Shown here: positions 25,230 through 34,522 of the stretch, in pieces
How positions within the stretch are numbered: position 1 is the stretch's first letter
Layout of the letters: each line of letters starts with the position of its first letter
Assembly (NCBI RefSeq): GCF_003584135.1
Contig: NZ_QXFI01000006.1
Location: 61,001-125,000, forward strand
Length of the DNA: 64,000 bases
Direction: 5' to 3'
From: Flagellimonas pelagia
Lineage (GTDB): Bacteria > Bacteroidota > Bacteroidia > Flavobacteriales > Flavobacteriaceae
Program-made: the position numbers and the translations under genes
Notes under the pieces: generated by a model
Database searches by the model: none
What the model was told of the DNA's origin: nothing
The model's input: the letters and a program-made list of their open reading frames with translations, nothing else

Positions 25230-26876
25230 TTAGTCTTCTATCCTGATGAATTCAATGTGCTTTAAATTTTGACCGGATACCTTAAATTTAATGACACTAC
25301 CCTGTATGTCCCTTATAAAATCCAGTTTGCCGAAAAAGGATTTTCTAGAGTAAAAACTATCCTTGGTGAGTGGTTGGAGTGCTATGTCTTCATCTGAACA
25401 ATGTTTTGCCATCAATACTGCGTCTTGGATGACCAATTCAAAAATGGAATTCAATTCCTCATTTTTATATAAGCCTGTAAAGTCGGTAAGTTTTACTTCC
25501 TTAGGTCGAATCGTTTCCAAGGTTATCTTTTCACAATCGTATTTGAAATCGGCAATATGAAAAATGAAACCGTTTTTATAAAACGAAAATTTAGCGGTTG
25601 GGATGTAGGGGAACAGGAATTCATCATCGCCTATTATAGGAAGTGGAGCTTTATCCTTGGTTCCATAGGATTGGAAATAGAGTGTGTCTTTGTTGGCGAT
25701 AATGTTGAAATAGTTTCCAGGAAACATTTCGTAAGTGCCTTCAAATGATTTTAACTCCCTTTCGGTATAATGTGTTTTCTTGGGGGGCAAGGGTTCTTTT
25801 AAATGGTCTTTGAGGAATGTATCCACTATTTGGTAGACAACTTCTAGCGGCGTAAAGTCATTGTTGTTTCCAAGGATGACAACTGAAAATTGAAATTTTG
25901 GAACATGCAGAATATATGAACGATATCCCGCATCGCCACCTCCATGAAAAACCAAATTCAGGCCTTTATAATTTTTGAATTCCAACCCTAAGCCATATTG
26001 AACCACTTTGCCTGAATTGAGTTTAGTTGGTTTTTGCATCTCCTGAAAAATCTCTTTGGCTTCAGCAGGGTTTTGGAACATAGATGCCCATCTACCCATA
26101 TCGTTAATTGTAGTACTTATCCCTGTGGAACCGTTGGATTTTAAATTAAAGGGGTAATTAACGTAGGTCCCATGTTCCAACTTGTATGAATGCGCCTTGT
26201 TTTTCACAATAAGCTCTGGACTGTCTACAGCATTACTCCGCATCATTCCAGCTGGTTCAAAAACTTTGTCTTTTAGTGCCTGCTGAAATGATTTTTCTCC
26301 AACACGTTCTATAATTTCTGCCAGTAGAGCAAGACCTGTGTTATTGTATTCATATTTTTCTCCCGGTTTAAAATTAGTCGTCTTAATGTTCAACAGCATT
26401 TTTATTACCTCTTTATGTGTCATTCGATCTTGAGGTCCAATGCCGATCAAATGGGCCAATTCATTCAAATTAGGTAGGCCATGGGTATGGTTGGCCAATT
26501 GGTATAGATTTATTTTGAACGGAAGATCCTTCAATTCTGGCAGGTACTTCCGTATGTCGTCACTCATGGACAGCTTGCCCTCTTTCTCCAATAAAAGGGC
26601 CAAAAAAGCTGTAAATTGTTTGGAGACCGATGCAATATGAAAGGCTGTTGAGTCGGAAATGGAAATTCCCTGTTCAAGATCGGCCATGCCAATTTGATTT
26701 TTATATATGGTTTTCCCCTCTTTTATGATGGCAACCGCAATGCCTGGTTTTTTTGGATCATAATGGCTACCAAGTATTGAATCAACTTGGTGAAATTCTT
26801 TTTGATAATTTTTTTGCGCCAAGAAATTTTGAAAGGATAGGCCAAAAAGAAACAGAAGTAAGATCGATTTTCTCAT
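25230..26876 (-). CDS. serine hydrolase, class C beta-lactamase family
   Basis: A 548-residue exported hydrolase (signal peptide MRKSILLLFLFGLSFQNFLA). The beta-lactamase/transpeptidase-like domain spans about 25-355 with the SxxK nucleophile in ASVSKQFTAF, the Tyr motif in KYEYNNTGLALLAEI, and a C-terminal HGGGDAGYRSY block where HxG motifs of this family lie. The last ~190 residues form a beta-rich C-terminal domain of the type common in these Bacteroidota esterases. Roles in the family include peptidase and esterase activity; antibiotic resistance is not implied. I chose ATG 26876 instead of 26906 because it places the signal peptide first. An AraC-type regulator is encoded just upstream. 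Confidence 0.9.
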   Translation of the reverse strand: MRKSILLLFLFGLSFQNFLAQKNYQKEFHQVDSILGSHYDPKKPGIAVAIIKEGKTIYKNQIGMADLEQGISISDSTAFHIASVSKQFTAFLALLLEKEGKLSMSDDIRKYLPELKDLPFKINLYQLANHTHGLPNLNELAHLIGIGPQDRMTHKEVIKMLLNIKTTNFKPGEKYEYNNTGLALLAEIIERVGEKSFQQALKDKVFEPAGMMRSNAVDSPELIVKNKAHSYKLEHGTYVNYPFNLKSNGSTGISTTINDMGRWASMFQNPAEAKEIFQEMQKPTKLNSGKVVQYGLGLEFKNYKGLNLVFHGGGDAGYRSYILHVPKFQFSVVILGNNNDFTPLEVVYQIVDTFLKDHLKEPLPPKKTHYTERELKSFEGTYEMFPGNYFNIIANKDTLYFQSYGTKDKAPLPIIGDDEFLFPYIPTAKFSFYKNGFIFHIADFKYDCEKITLETIRPKEVKLTDFTGLYKNEELNSIFELVIQDAVLMAKHCSDEDIALQPLTKDSFYSRKSFFGKLDFIRDIQGSVIKFKVSGQNLKHIEFIRIED

Positions 26877-26976
26877 GATGTACAATGATGAATATGGCCC
26901 AAACATAGAGGTCGTTTTTCATAAAAGTGTCCGAATAAGAAAGTCGGACTAAATATTGTACTGTATGAGTGGTGGT

Positions 26977-28074
26977 TTATTGTGAGAGGGCCGCTTTTCT
27001 GTAGGCTTTTGGGGTTTGATGGGTGATTTTCTTGAAGGCGGTGTAAAAGGAGGATTTCGAATTGAAACCAACCTGATAGATGATTTCTAAAATGGTGAGT
27101 TTTCTATTGTCTGGATTTTCCAGGATTTCCTTGGCCTTGTCTATTCGATATTCGTTTATAAAATCAAAGAAGTGTTTGCCCAAGTGATGGTTGATTAAAA
27201 TCGACAGGTCTCTATCGGGCATTTGCAAATGGGAAGCCAACTTTTCCAAGGTAAGCTCGAAATCCAGATAAGGCTTCTCGTTTTCCATAAAGTGTAACAA
27301 TTTTTGGATAGCTTCAAGGGTTTCGTCGTCCTTTTCTGTCTCGGTTTCTTTTTCCCTTAAGATGGAATGAACCGGAACAAGTCCTGTTTTAATGCCTGTG
27401 AAAAGCTGCGGGTGGTACAAAGCGGTCAAAACAAACCAGCAAATGATGAATAAGGCCGTAAGACTGATGATAATATACAGGACCTGGATCAAGTTGCCTT
27501 CACTTCCCAAAAATAAAGCTCCCATTTTTAGCAATACAAAAACATGGGCAAAACAGAAAAATAGGGTTATTCGAAACAACCATTGATATCCGGTACGATC
27601 GGCATTGGAATAATTCTCCAGATAAAGGGTCTTATATCTTTTTAGGGCATGAAAAACAGCGAAGATATAGCTGAAGTATTGCACTTCTACAACGATACTG
27701 AAATAGAAAAGACTCTGCTCGGAAATGGATGTGATTTTAAAGACCAGCACAAAAAGCAAAAACAACGCCCCGTGTAACCAATGCTTAGGTTTTATCCTGA
27801 AATCAGAGTAACAGACCGAGAGCACATAAAAATAGAACAGGGGCATCTGTAAGAGTGTGGAAGAAGTTTTCAGTATCCTGAAATTGGGATGCTCCATAAA
27901 AAAGCCAATGAGGAACAGTCCCGATAAATCCAAGGCGGTAACCAGCAGAAATATGGCAAAGATGCGATTGGCCATTTTCTTCTCGCTTTTGACAGTGAAC
28001 AAGAAAAATGAAAATAGCACCATCAAAAAAAAGATGATTTTTCCCAAACTGGCGATAAGTTCCAAACTACTCAT
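26977..28074 (-). CDS. membrane-bound AraC family transcriptional regulator
   Basis: A 365-residue protein with six or seven N-terminal transmembrane helices (about 5-235) and a C-terminal AraC helix-turn-helix pair (about 260-360: FELTLEKLASHLQMPDRDLSILIN, FFDFINEYRIDKAKEIL, IIYQVGFNSKSSFYTAFKKITHQTPKAYR). This layout is common in Bacteroidota. ATG 28074 is preferred over a TTG five codons upstream. It probably senses an envelope signal and acts on nearby genes; the serine hydrolase gene 100 bases downstream in the same direction is the obvious candidate, but that is inference. Confidence 0.9.
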   Translation of the reverse strand: MSSLELIASLGKIIFFLMVLFSFFLFTVKSEKKMANRIFAIFLLVTALDLSGLFLIGFFMEHPNFRILKTSSTLLQMPLFYFYVLSVCYSDFRIKPKHWLHGALFLLFVLVFKITSISEQSLFYFSIVVEVQYFSYIFAVFHALKRYKTLYLENYSNADRTGYQWLFRITLFFCFAHVFVLLKMGALFLGSEGNLIQVLYIIISLTALFIICWFVLTALYHPQLFTGIKTGLVPVHSILREKETETEKDDETLEAIQKLLHFMENEKPYLDFELTLEKLASHLQMPDRDLSILINHHLGKHFFDFINEYRIDKAKEILENPDNRKLTILEIIYQVGFNSKSSFYTAFKKITHQTPKAYRKAALSQ

Positions 28075-28174
28075 GCTGTCTATCCACAATTATTTGGTCT
28101 TTATAAATGTAGGTGTTTTTGGATGAAAGCAAGATTGGCCTTCATTATCAATGCTGTTATTTATGACGGATGTG

Positions 28175-31096
28175 TTATATGTTCATCAAAAATCCATTCA
28201 GGTTTTCTTTTCTGCCCAACCCCAGCTTTTTTCGCAACCTGTAACGGGCCAACTCCACACCTCCATTGGAAATGTTCATCACTTCCGCGATCTCCTTGGT
28301 GGACATATTCATCAACAAATAAGTTGAAAGATCGAGTTCTCTGGGGGAAATGTCGGGGTATTGTTCCTTGAGTCTTTTTAAGAAATCAAAATGTACATTC
28401 TTGATGTGTTTTTCAAGATCGTTCCAACTGTTACTATTGATTTCTTTCGTGATGCTTTTCTTTAGGGTGCTCAGTTGAGCTTTACTTTCATCATTCATGG
28501 ATTCGGTGTCCATCTCTTTTAATTTCTGAATGATGTTGCTCAAGATTTTGTTCTTTTTCACTACTTGGAGCGAGTTGTTCACCAATTCCTTGTCCTTTGC
28601 GAGTATTTTGGTCTTTAACCGATCCCTATTGAGTTTCTGTATTTTCTTTTCCAAACGGTATTGTTCCATTCTAATTTTGGACTCTTTTTCAAGGTACAAC
28701 CTTCGCTGTTCGATGGTCTCATAATATCGGTTCTTTCTTATTTTGGCCCTTACCTGTAGTCGTATCAGATATACAATTAGACAGGCCAACATAAAATACC
28801 CGATATAAGCAATAAAGTGCCTGTACCAAGGTGGATTGACGGTGAAGACCAAAGTGGCCGGTTCCGATTCCAAGCCATAGTTGTTTTTTTCCTTCACCCT
28901 CATGGTATAGGTACCTTCTTTGAGATTGGTATATTCCTTGATCGACTGTTTGGACCAATGGCTCCATTGCAAGTCAAAAGGTTCTAGTTGATAGGAGTAT
29001 TGTATGTTGTCCGCGTTCTCGAAATCAGGAGAGGAGAAAGTAAACTTCACATTGTTGTTTGCATATGATAGCTCTAGGTCGGCCGATTTTTCCTGTGGAT
29101 TGCCCTGTACTATGGTCTCGTTGCCAAAAGAAAAGGTTCTTATGAAAACCTTGGGTTTGGTGAGGTTATCACTTGAAAATCCTGAGTCATAATGAGCCAG
29201 TCCGTTGATCATTCCAATGAAGATATTGTGTGGGTCAATCGTATTCACGGACAGATAGTTGTAAACAAAATTACCTTTAAGGATGGAGAAGGGCTCCATC
29301 ACATTGGTGTAACTACCATCTCTGGCTTTCATTAGAACACCTAGGGATTCCGATTCGTTGTAGGAATACCAAAGGTTTCCGTATGAATCTTGGGATATGG
29401 AGTTGATGGGAGGTACTCCTTTGAAGAGTTCACTGAATCCTGTCTCTTCCCTAAAAGAATCAAAGTTTTTCGAGTACGTGTAAAAATGGTTGTTGGAAAC
29501 AAAGTACAAGGTGTTGTTGATTTTTTGGAGTGTGCTGACTCCATTGCCATCACTGCCCAACGTGGCAAACTTATTTTTTACAGAGAATTCCTCAAGATTA
29601 TCCGAGAATTCAAGCTGATACAAAAACTGGTCTCGGAGTAACCATAGATAGCCAGATTCGAGTTCAAAGTCCTTTGAACTGTTATAAAATCCCTGTACCC
29701 TATTTTTAAAGGCAAAACCATTTGGGGTTATCTCAAACACGGTAAAACCACCATAATTGGAACCTACAAAAAGATTTGGATGTTCAGGAATTTTTTTGAA
29801 GCCAAAGTACCCCGTATGGTCCAGGATACGATCTACCTTCCCTTCTTTAATAATCATAGCCCCTTTGTTGTTGGCACAGATAAGTTCACCGGATATCACT
29901 TGGATGTTCCATGACTGTGCTGCCGTACCTTCAACCAGTTTAAATGAGTCATCTGTAAAATTGCCTTGTAAACGATGGTAAAAGACCCCTTGATTAGTAG
30001 CCACGTATAGGATTCCGTTGTGGGTTGTTGAGGCATAAACGGAACTTAAATTAAGACTGGAACTGAAATAGGTGAAAGGGGAATTGATGTTCAAATAGGA
30101 AATTCCGTTATCGAGGCCCAACCAAAGATTGTTCGAACTGTCAATGAACGAACTCAGAACTGTATTGTTTTTTAAACCCTTTTTTAGGTCCACGTGTTGA
30201 ATGATTTCCCCTTTTGTGTTGCAGATGATAATCCCTCCCAAAACGGAATTCAACACGATGTCATTGGCATTGATCATGACCCCACCTAGGGAGCTGTTCT
30301 TTTTAATGAATTCATTGGCTTCGGTATCCCAGGGCAAGACATGGCGACCATCATAGACAAAAAGTCCGGCCTCCAGTGTTGCAATGAGTAATCTATCCGT
30401 TTCCAAGGGGAAAATGCCCCATATTTCGTAACCGTTCAAAGCTGTGGTTCCGGACAGGGGAATCATGTTCCCGTTTTGGTATTCAACAATACCTTTGGTG
30501 ATATCTTGGAAATAAACCTTGTCTTTTACCTTGAAAGAAAATTGAAACCTTCCCTCAACCGGTATTACGGTAATGGATTCATTTTTTAATATGTAGGCCG
30601 CGGTAAAGGATTGAAATATCACTTCATCATTGAGCAAATGGATTTTCCAAATAAAATCGGTGGATTGATATCCATCACCCTGAATTTTGGGAATCAATGA
30701 AACATAATCCAGATTCCCTTTCTCGTCTGACTCAAAATATCCAAACTCATTATAAGCACCTACATAAATCCTCCCGGAAATGGAATCGAACTTCACCGAT
30801 CTAATGTTTGTAGAGTTGGGAATTCGATAGGTGCGCCAAGTGGAACCATCATACTGTAGAAGACCATTGTTATTGGCAAAGTATACATTTCCATTTGAGT
30901 CTTGGTGTATGTCCCAGTTCTGGGTTCCACTCTGATATTCGGTCTTCGTAAAGTTCTTGATGTTGGGAAGACCGGTTCCCTTCATCTGGCCATGGGCAAT
31001 TGTTGTAAAAAAGAACGATAATAGTAAAAGTTTGACCGATTTATATATCCGGTTGGTTAAGGTTCTTTTTATGTATGAAAATAGTAGGGCCATCAT
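28175..31096 (-). CDS. two-component-regulator-propeller protein with Y_Y_Y domain and LuxR-type HTH
   Basis: A 973-residue transmembrane regulator. Signal peptide to about residue 36 (IAHGQ), a seven-bladed propeller-type sensor region (about 45-690, repeats such as GNVYFANNNGLLQYDGSTWR and NNLWLGLDNGISYLN), a Y_Y_Y domain (about 700-765), one transmembrane helix (FIAYIGYFMLACLIVYLI, about 773-790), a coiled-coil (about 800-900) and a C-terminal LuxR-type HTH (SPRELDLSTYLLMNMSTKEIAEVMNIS). There is no histidine kinase domain. It is divergent from the glucan PUL susC, so it is the likely oligosaccharide-responsive activator of that locus. Confidence 0.92.
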   Translation of the reverse strand: MMALLFSYIKRTLTNRIYKSVKLLLLSFFFTTIAHGQMKGTGLPNIKNFTKTEYQSGTQNWDIHQDSNGNVYFANNNGLLQYDGSTWRTYRIPNSTNIRSVKFDSISGRIYVGAYNEFGYFESDEKGNLDYVSLIPKIQGDGYQSTDFIWKIHLLNDEVIFQSFTAAYILKNESITVIPVEGRFQFSFKVKDKVYFQDITKGIVEYQNGNMIPLSGTTALNGYEIWGIFPLETDRLLIATLEAGLFVYDGRHVLPWDTEANEFIKKNSSLGGVMINANDIVLNSVLGGIIICNTKGEIIQHVDLKKGLKNNTVLSSFIDSSNNLWLGLDNGISYLNINSPFTYFSSSLNLSSVYASTTHNGILYVATNQGVFYHRLQGNFTDDSFKLVEGTAAQSWNIQVISGELICANNKGAMIIKEGKVDRILDHTGYFGFKKIPEHPNLFVGSNYGGFTVFEITPNGFAFKNRVQGFYNSSKDFELESGYLWLLRDQFLYQLEFSDNLEEFSVKNKFATLGSDGNGVSTLQKINNTLYFVSNNHFYTYSKNFDSFREETGFSELFKGVPPINSISQDSYGNLWYSYNESESLGVLMKARDGSYTNVMEPFSILKGNFVYNYLSVNTIDPHNIFIGMINGLAHYDSGFSSDNLTKPKVFIRTFSFGNETIVQGNPQEKSADLELSYANNNVKFTFSSPDFENADNIQYSYQLEPFDLQWSHWSKQSIKEYTNLKEGTYTMRVKEKNNYGLESEPATLVFTVNPPWYRHFIAYIGYFMLACLIVYLIRLQVRAKIRKNRYYETIEQRRLYLEKESKIRMEQYRLEKKIQKLNRDRLKTKILAKDKELVNNSLQVVKKNKILSNIIQKLKEMDTESMNDESKAQLSTLKKSITKEINSNSWNDLEKHIKNVHFDFLKRLKEQYPDISPRELDLSTYLLMNMSTKEIAEVMNISNGGVELARYRLRKKLGLGRKENLNGFLMNI

Positions 31097-31216
31097 CCGA
31101 AAAGACTTTCAAAATCAGTAGATACCAAGTTTTTTATGAACTCGGAACAGCAATTTATGGATTGTTGTGTTTTTTACAAAAGTGAGTATGCCAAAAGTAA
31201 GTATTTATAATTTTTA

Positions 31217-31237
31217 AAATATTGATTATCAATATTT
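31217..31237. promoter_or_regulatory. 10-1-10 perfect palindrome upstream of the glucan PUL
   Basis: AAATATTGAT (31217-31226), T, ATCAATATTT (31228-31237). It lies in the 293-base divergent region between the regulator gene and susC, so it may be an operator. It is AT-rich; a functional role is inferred from position. Confidence 0.5.
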
Positions 31238-31249
31238 AAAAGTTTTATA

Positions 31250-31296
31250 TGATGTGTTTTTGTAAATATTTTTTACTGTTTTGATGTGTTTTTGTA
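31250..31296. promoter_or_regulatory. pair of 15-base direct repeats upstream of the glucan PUL
   Basis: TGATGTGTTTTTGTA occurs at 31250-31264 and again at 31282-31296, exactly 32 bases (about three helical turns) apart. This arrangement suits binding by a dimeric activator on one face of the DNA, such as the LuxR-HTH regulator encoded next door. The susC start is 94 bases downstream. Confidence 0.55.
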
Positions 31297-31389
31297 GTGG
31301 AATACAATTGTGATATTGATAAAATCATACCTAATATCGTTGTCAAATGCACATTTTTTTAACAGTAATTAACTTAAACTAACAAACAC

Positions 31390-34300
31390 ATGAAGCTAAC
31401 TAAGTCATTTGTGCTGTGTGCTTTATCCTTAATGCTATCCATGTATGTACAGGCCCAGAACATCACTGTTCGTGGCATGGTCAAGGATGAAGGTGGTGTT
31501 CCGCTCCCAGGGGCATCTGTAATAATTAAAAACACAGATAAGGGGACTTCTACCGATTTTGACGGAAATTTTGAAATTGAAGCCCCTTCTGATGGGATTT
31601 TGGTTTTCAGTTACATTGGTTATGTGCCAGTGGAAGAATCGGTCAATGGCAGGTCACAGATTATGGTCACCTTGAATTCCGATGTAAATCTTTTGGATGA
31701 AATTGTTGTGGTCGGCTACGGTACCCAAAAGAAAAGTGTGGTGACCGGTGCTATTTCCGGGGTGAAGGAATCCGACTTACAAGATCTGCCTATCAATAGA
31801 GTAGAGCAATCCCTCCAAGGTAGAGCATCAGGGATTACCATAGCGGCCAATTCCGGGCAACCAGGGTCTTCGTCTACCATTCGGGTGAGGGGTGTTACGA
31901 CTTTGAATAACAACGAACCTTTGTGGGTAGTAGATGGGGTAATCGTAGATGCCGGAGGTATAGGTTACCTTAACCAGTCCGATATTGCCTCCATTGAGGT
32001 ATTAAAAGATGCAGCTTCTGCGGCTATTTATGGATCGCGAGCTGCCGCCGGGGTAATTTTGGTTACCACTAAGAGCGGTAAATCTGGTAAATTGAGTGTC
32101 AATTACAGTGGCTACACGGGTATGTCGGCACCGGCAAGAAAGCTGGATCTGCTCAATGCAACACAGTATGCATCGTTGAGGAACGAAGCATCTGTTGCTG
32201 GAGGCGGGGGCATACTTTTCCCAAATCCAGAATCTTATGGAAAGGGAACGGATTGGCAAGAACTTATTTTTAACAATAGCGCCAAACGCGAAAACCATGA
32301 AATCAGTATAAGCGGTGGTAATGAAAAGTCTACTTTTTATGCCTCTTTTGGATATTTGGATCAAGAGGGTATTGTAGTTTCTGATATTTCCCATTACATG
32401 AGGAAGAACTTCCGCTTGAATTCGACCCACAAGATTAACGACTATATAAGATTTGGCCAAACCTTTGGATATTCCAATGAAAAAAATGCGGCCATTGATG
32501 GCAATACCTTTTACGGGGGGCCGTTGTCCTCTGCGGTCAACCTGGATCCCATTACCCCCGATATAGAAACTGACCCTGCTGTTCTCAGTGGTGTTCCCTA
32601 TGTGGATGATACCGGTAGCTTAAGGCCAGACCTGATCTTGGCACCCAATGGCTATCCGTATGGTATTTCCACTTTGGTTGGACAGGAAATGACAAACCCA
32701 TTGGCCTTCACAAGGACTAGGTTGGGCAATCATACTTGGGCGGATAACTTCGTAGGCAATGCGTATGTGGAAGTGGAGCCCATCAAGAATTTGAGGGTAA
32801 GGAGTACCTTTGGAGGTAAATTGGCCTATTGGGGGGGACAGTCCTTTAACCCAGTGGCCTTTTTAACATCTTCCTTTGTTACCTCCCAGAACAGTCTTTC
32901 CAGAAATACCAATAAGGGTTTTGGGTGGAATATAGAGAATACTGCATCTTATACCAAGGAAATAGGTGAGCACGATTTCACCGCACTTTTGGGACAGGGC
33001 GTTTATGTGGACAACATCACCGAAGGGCAGTCCATTACCTACAACAATATTCCGGTTAACAATTACAAGGATGCCTCTTTTAATTTTGATATTCCTACCG
33101 AGCAAATCAATGCAAATGCCTCTACAGGGGTTATCCATAAAGTAACCTCTCTTTTTGCAAGATTGAACTATGCCTATATGGAAAAATATCTGTTTACGGG
33201 TATTGTTAGAAGGGACGGTTCCAGTCGTTTTGGTTCCAATAATAAGTTTGGGGTGTTCCCATCCTTCTCATTAGGTTGGGTAGCGGACAGGGAAAACTTC
33301 TGGCCGGAGAACGAGATAGTGAACCAATTGAAAATTAGAGGTAGCTACGGGGTTACCGGTAGTGACCAGATTGGGGATTTCAGGTATTTATCCACCATAG
33401 GTGATGGGAGGAACTATCCCGTTGGAACCTCAGGATCGGTTACCATTGGTAACAGTCCCGATGCACCTGCCAACCCAGACTTGAAATGGGAGGAGACCAG
33501 CCAGACCAACATTGGTTTCGATGCTACATTCTTCCATGGGCTTAGTCTCACATTCGATTGGTATCTGAAAAAAACAACAGGTATTTTAAGGGATGTTCCA
33601 CTACCAGGTTACGTTGGGGCCACAGGAAGTCCTGCTGGTAATGTGGCCGATATGGAAAACAGGGGGATAGACTTGGGAATGTCCTATAATAAGGATTTTG
33701 GTGATTTTGGATTTTCATTGAGTGGAAACGTTTCCACAGTGGACAATGAAGTAACCTTCTTGGGTGCCGGGGTGGACTTTTTATCAGGAGGTACAACCGT
33801 TCAGGCCAGTACTTTCCCCATTACCCGTACACAGGTAGGACAACCCGTAAACTCCTTTTACGGCTTTGTGACCGATGGTATTTTCCAAAATCAAGCGGAA
33901 ATAGATGCTTATGCCAATGGTGAAGGGGTACCTATGCAGCCCAATGCTAAGCCAGGTGATTTTAAATGGAAAGATGTCGATGGGGATGGGACCATTACAG
34001 ATAGCGACAGGGATTTCTTGGGAAGCTCCATTCCTAAGGTCACTTTTGGTATTAACCTTAACCTGAATTATAAAAGCTTTGATCTTTTGGTATTTGCCCA
34101 AGGTGCTGCAGGGAACAAGATCTTTCAGGCCTTGCGCAGATTGGACATTGGAAGTGCAAACTATCAGACCTCTGCATTGGGAAGATGGACAGGGGAAGGA
34201 ACCTCCAACTCGTTCCCGAGACTTACCACCAACGATACCAATAAAAACTTTACGAACCCCTCGGATTTCTATTTGGAAGATGGGGATTACCTAAGGTTCA

Positions 34301-34512
34301 AGACCATCCAATTTGGATATACCTTCCCGCAGGATGTAATGGAGAAAGTGGGGATATCAAAATTAAGGCTGTACATCACAGGTGAGAATCTGATAACCTT
34401 CACTCGATACACTGGCTTTGATCCTGAAATAGGTGGAGATGTGCTGGGAATAGACAGAGGATATTATCCACAGGCCAGATCGGGAATGTTGGGCGTTAAT
34501 TTACAATTCTAA
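31390..34512 (+). CDS. SusC/RagA family TonB-dependent transporter (glucan PUL)
   Basis: A 1040-residue outer-membrane importer. Signal peptide (ends VQAQ, residue 23), CarboxypepD_reg-like domain (about 25-105, VRGMVKDEGGVPLPGASVIIKN), plug beginning EIVVVGYGTQKK, and barrel to LGVNLQF. It lacks the STN domain of the other SusC in this window, as expected when control is through a separate transmembrane regulator and not through a FecI/FecR pair. With the SusD downstream it should import beta-glucan oligosaccharides made by the GH30, GH5 and GH16 enzymes encoded next. Confidence 0.95.
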   Translation: MKLTKSFVLCALSLMLSMYVQAQNITVRGMVKDEGGVPLPGASVIIKNTDKGTSTDFDGNFEIEAPSDGILVFSYIGYVPVEESVNGRSQIMVTLNSDVNLLDEIVVVGYGTQKKSVVTGAISGVKESDLQDLPINRVEQSLQGRASGITIAANSGQPGSSSTIRVRGVTTLNNNEPLWVVDGVIVDAGGIGYLNQSDIASIEVLKDAASAAIYGSRAAAGVILVTTKSGKSGKLSVNYSGYTGMSAPARKLDLLNATQYASLRNEASVAGGGGILFPNPESYGKGTDWQELIFNNSAKRENHEISISGGNEKSTFYASFGYLDQEGIVVSDISHYMRKNFRLNSTHKINDYIRFGQTFGYSNEKNAAIDGNTFYGGPLSSAVNLDPITPDIETDPAVLSGVPYVDDTGSLRPDLILAPNGYPYGISTLVGQEMTNPLAFTRTRLGNHTWADNFVGNAYVEVEPIKNLRVRSTFGGKLAYWGGQSFNPVAFLTSSFVTSQNSLSRNTNKGFGWNIENTASYTKEIGEHDFTALLGQGVYVDNITEGQSITYNNIPVNNYKDASFNFDIPTEQINANASTGVIHKVTSLFARLNYAYMEKYLFTGIVRRDGSSRFGSNNKFGVFPSFSLGWVADRENFWPENEIVNQLKIRGSYGVTGSDQIGDFRYLSTIGDGRNYPVGTSGSVTIGNSPDAPANPDLKWEETSQTNIGFDATFFHGLSLTFDWYLKKTTGILRDVPLPGYVGATGSPAGNVADMENRGIDLGMSYNKDFGDFGFSLSGNVSTVDNEVTFLGAGVDFLSGGTTVQASTFPITRTQVGQPVNSFYGFVTDGIFQNQAEIDAYANGEGVPMQPNAKPGDFKWKDVDGDGTITDSDRDFLGSSIPKVTFGINLNLNYKSFDLLVFAQGAAGNKIFQALRRLDIGSANYQTSALGRWTGEGTSNSFPRLTTNDTNKNFTNPSDFYLEDGDYLRFKTIQFGYTFPQDVMEKVGISKLRLYITGENLITFTRYTGFDPEIGGDVLGIDRGYYPQARSGMLGVNLQF

Positions 34513-34522
34513 AAAAAATATC

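Noticed and set aside
25230..26876. Antibiotic-resistance beta-lactamase
   Set aside because: Class C-like fold motifs occur in many esterases and peptidases; the large C-terminal domain argues for such a role.
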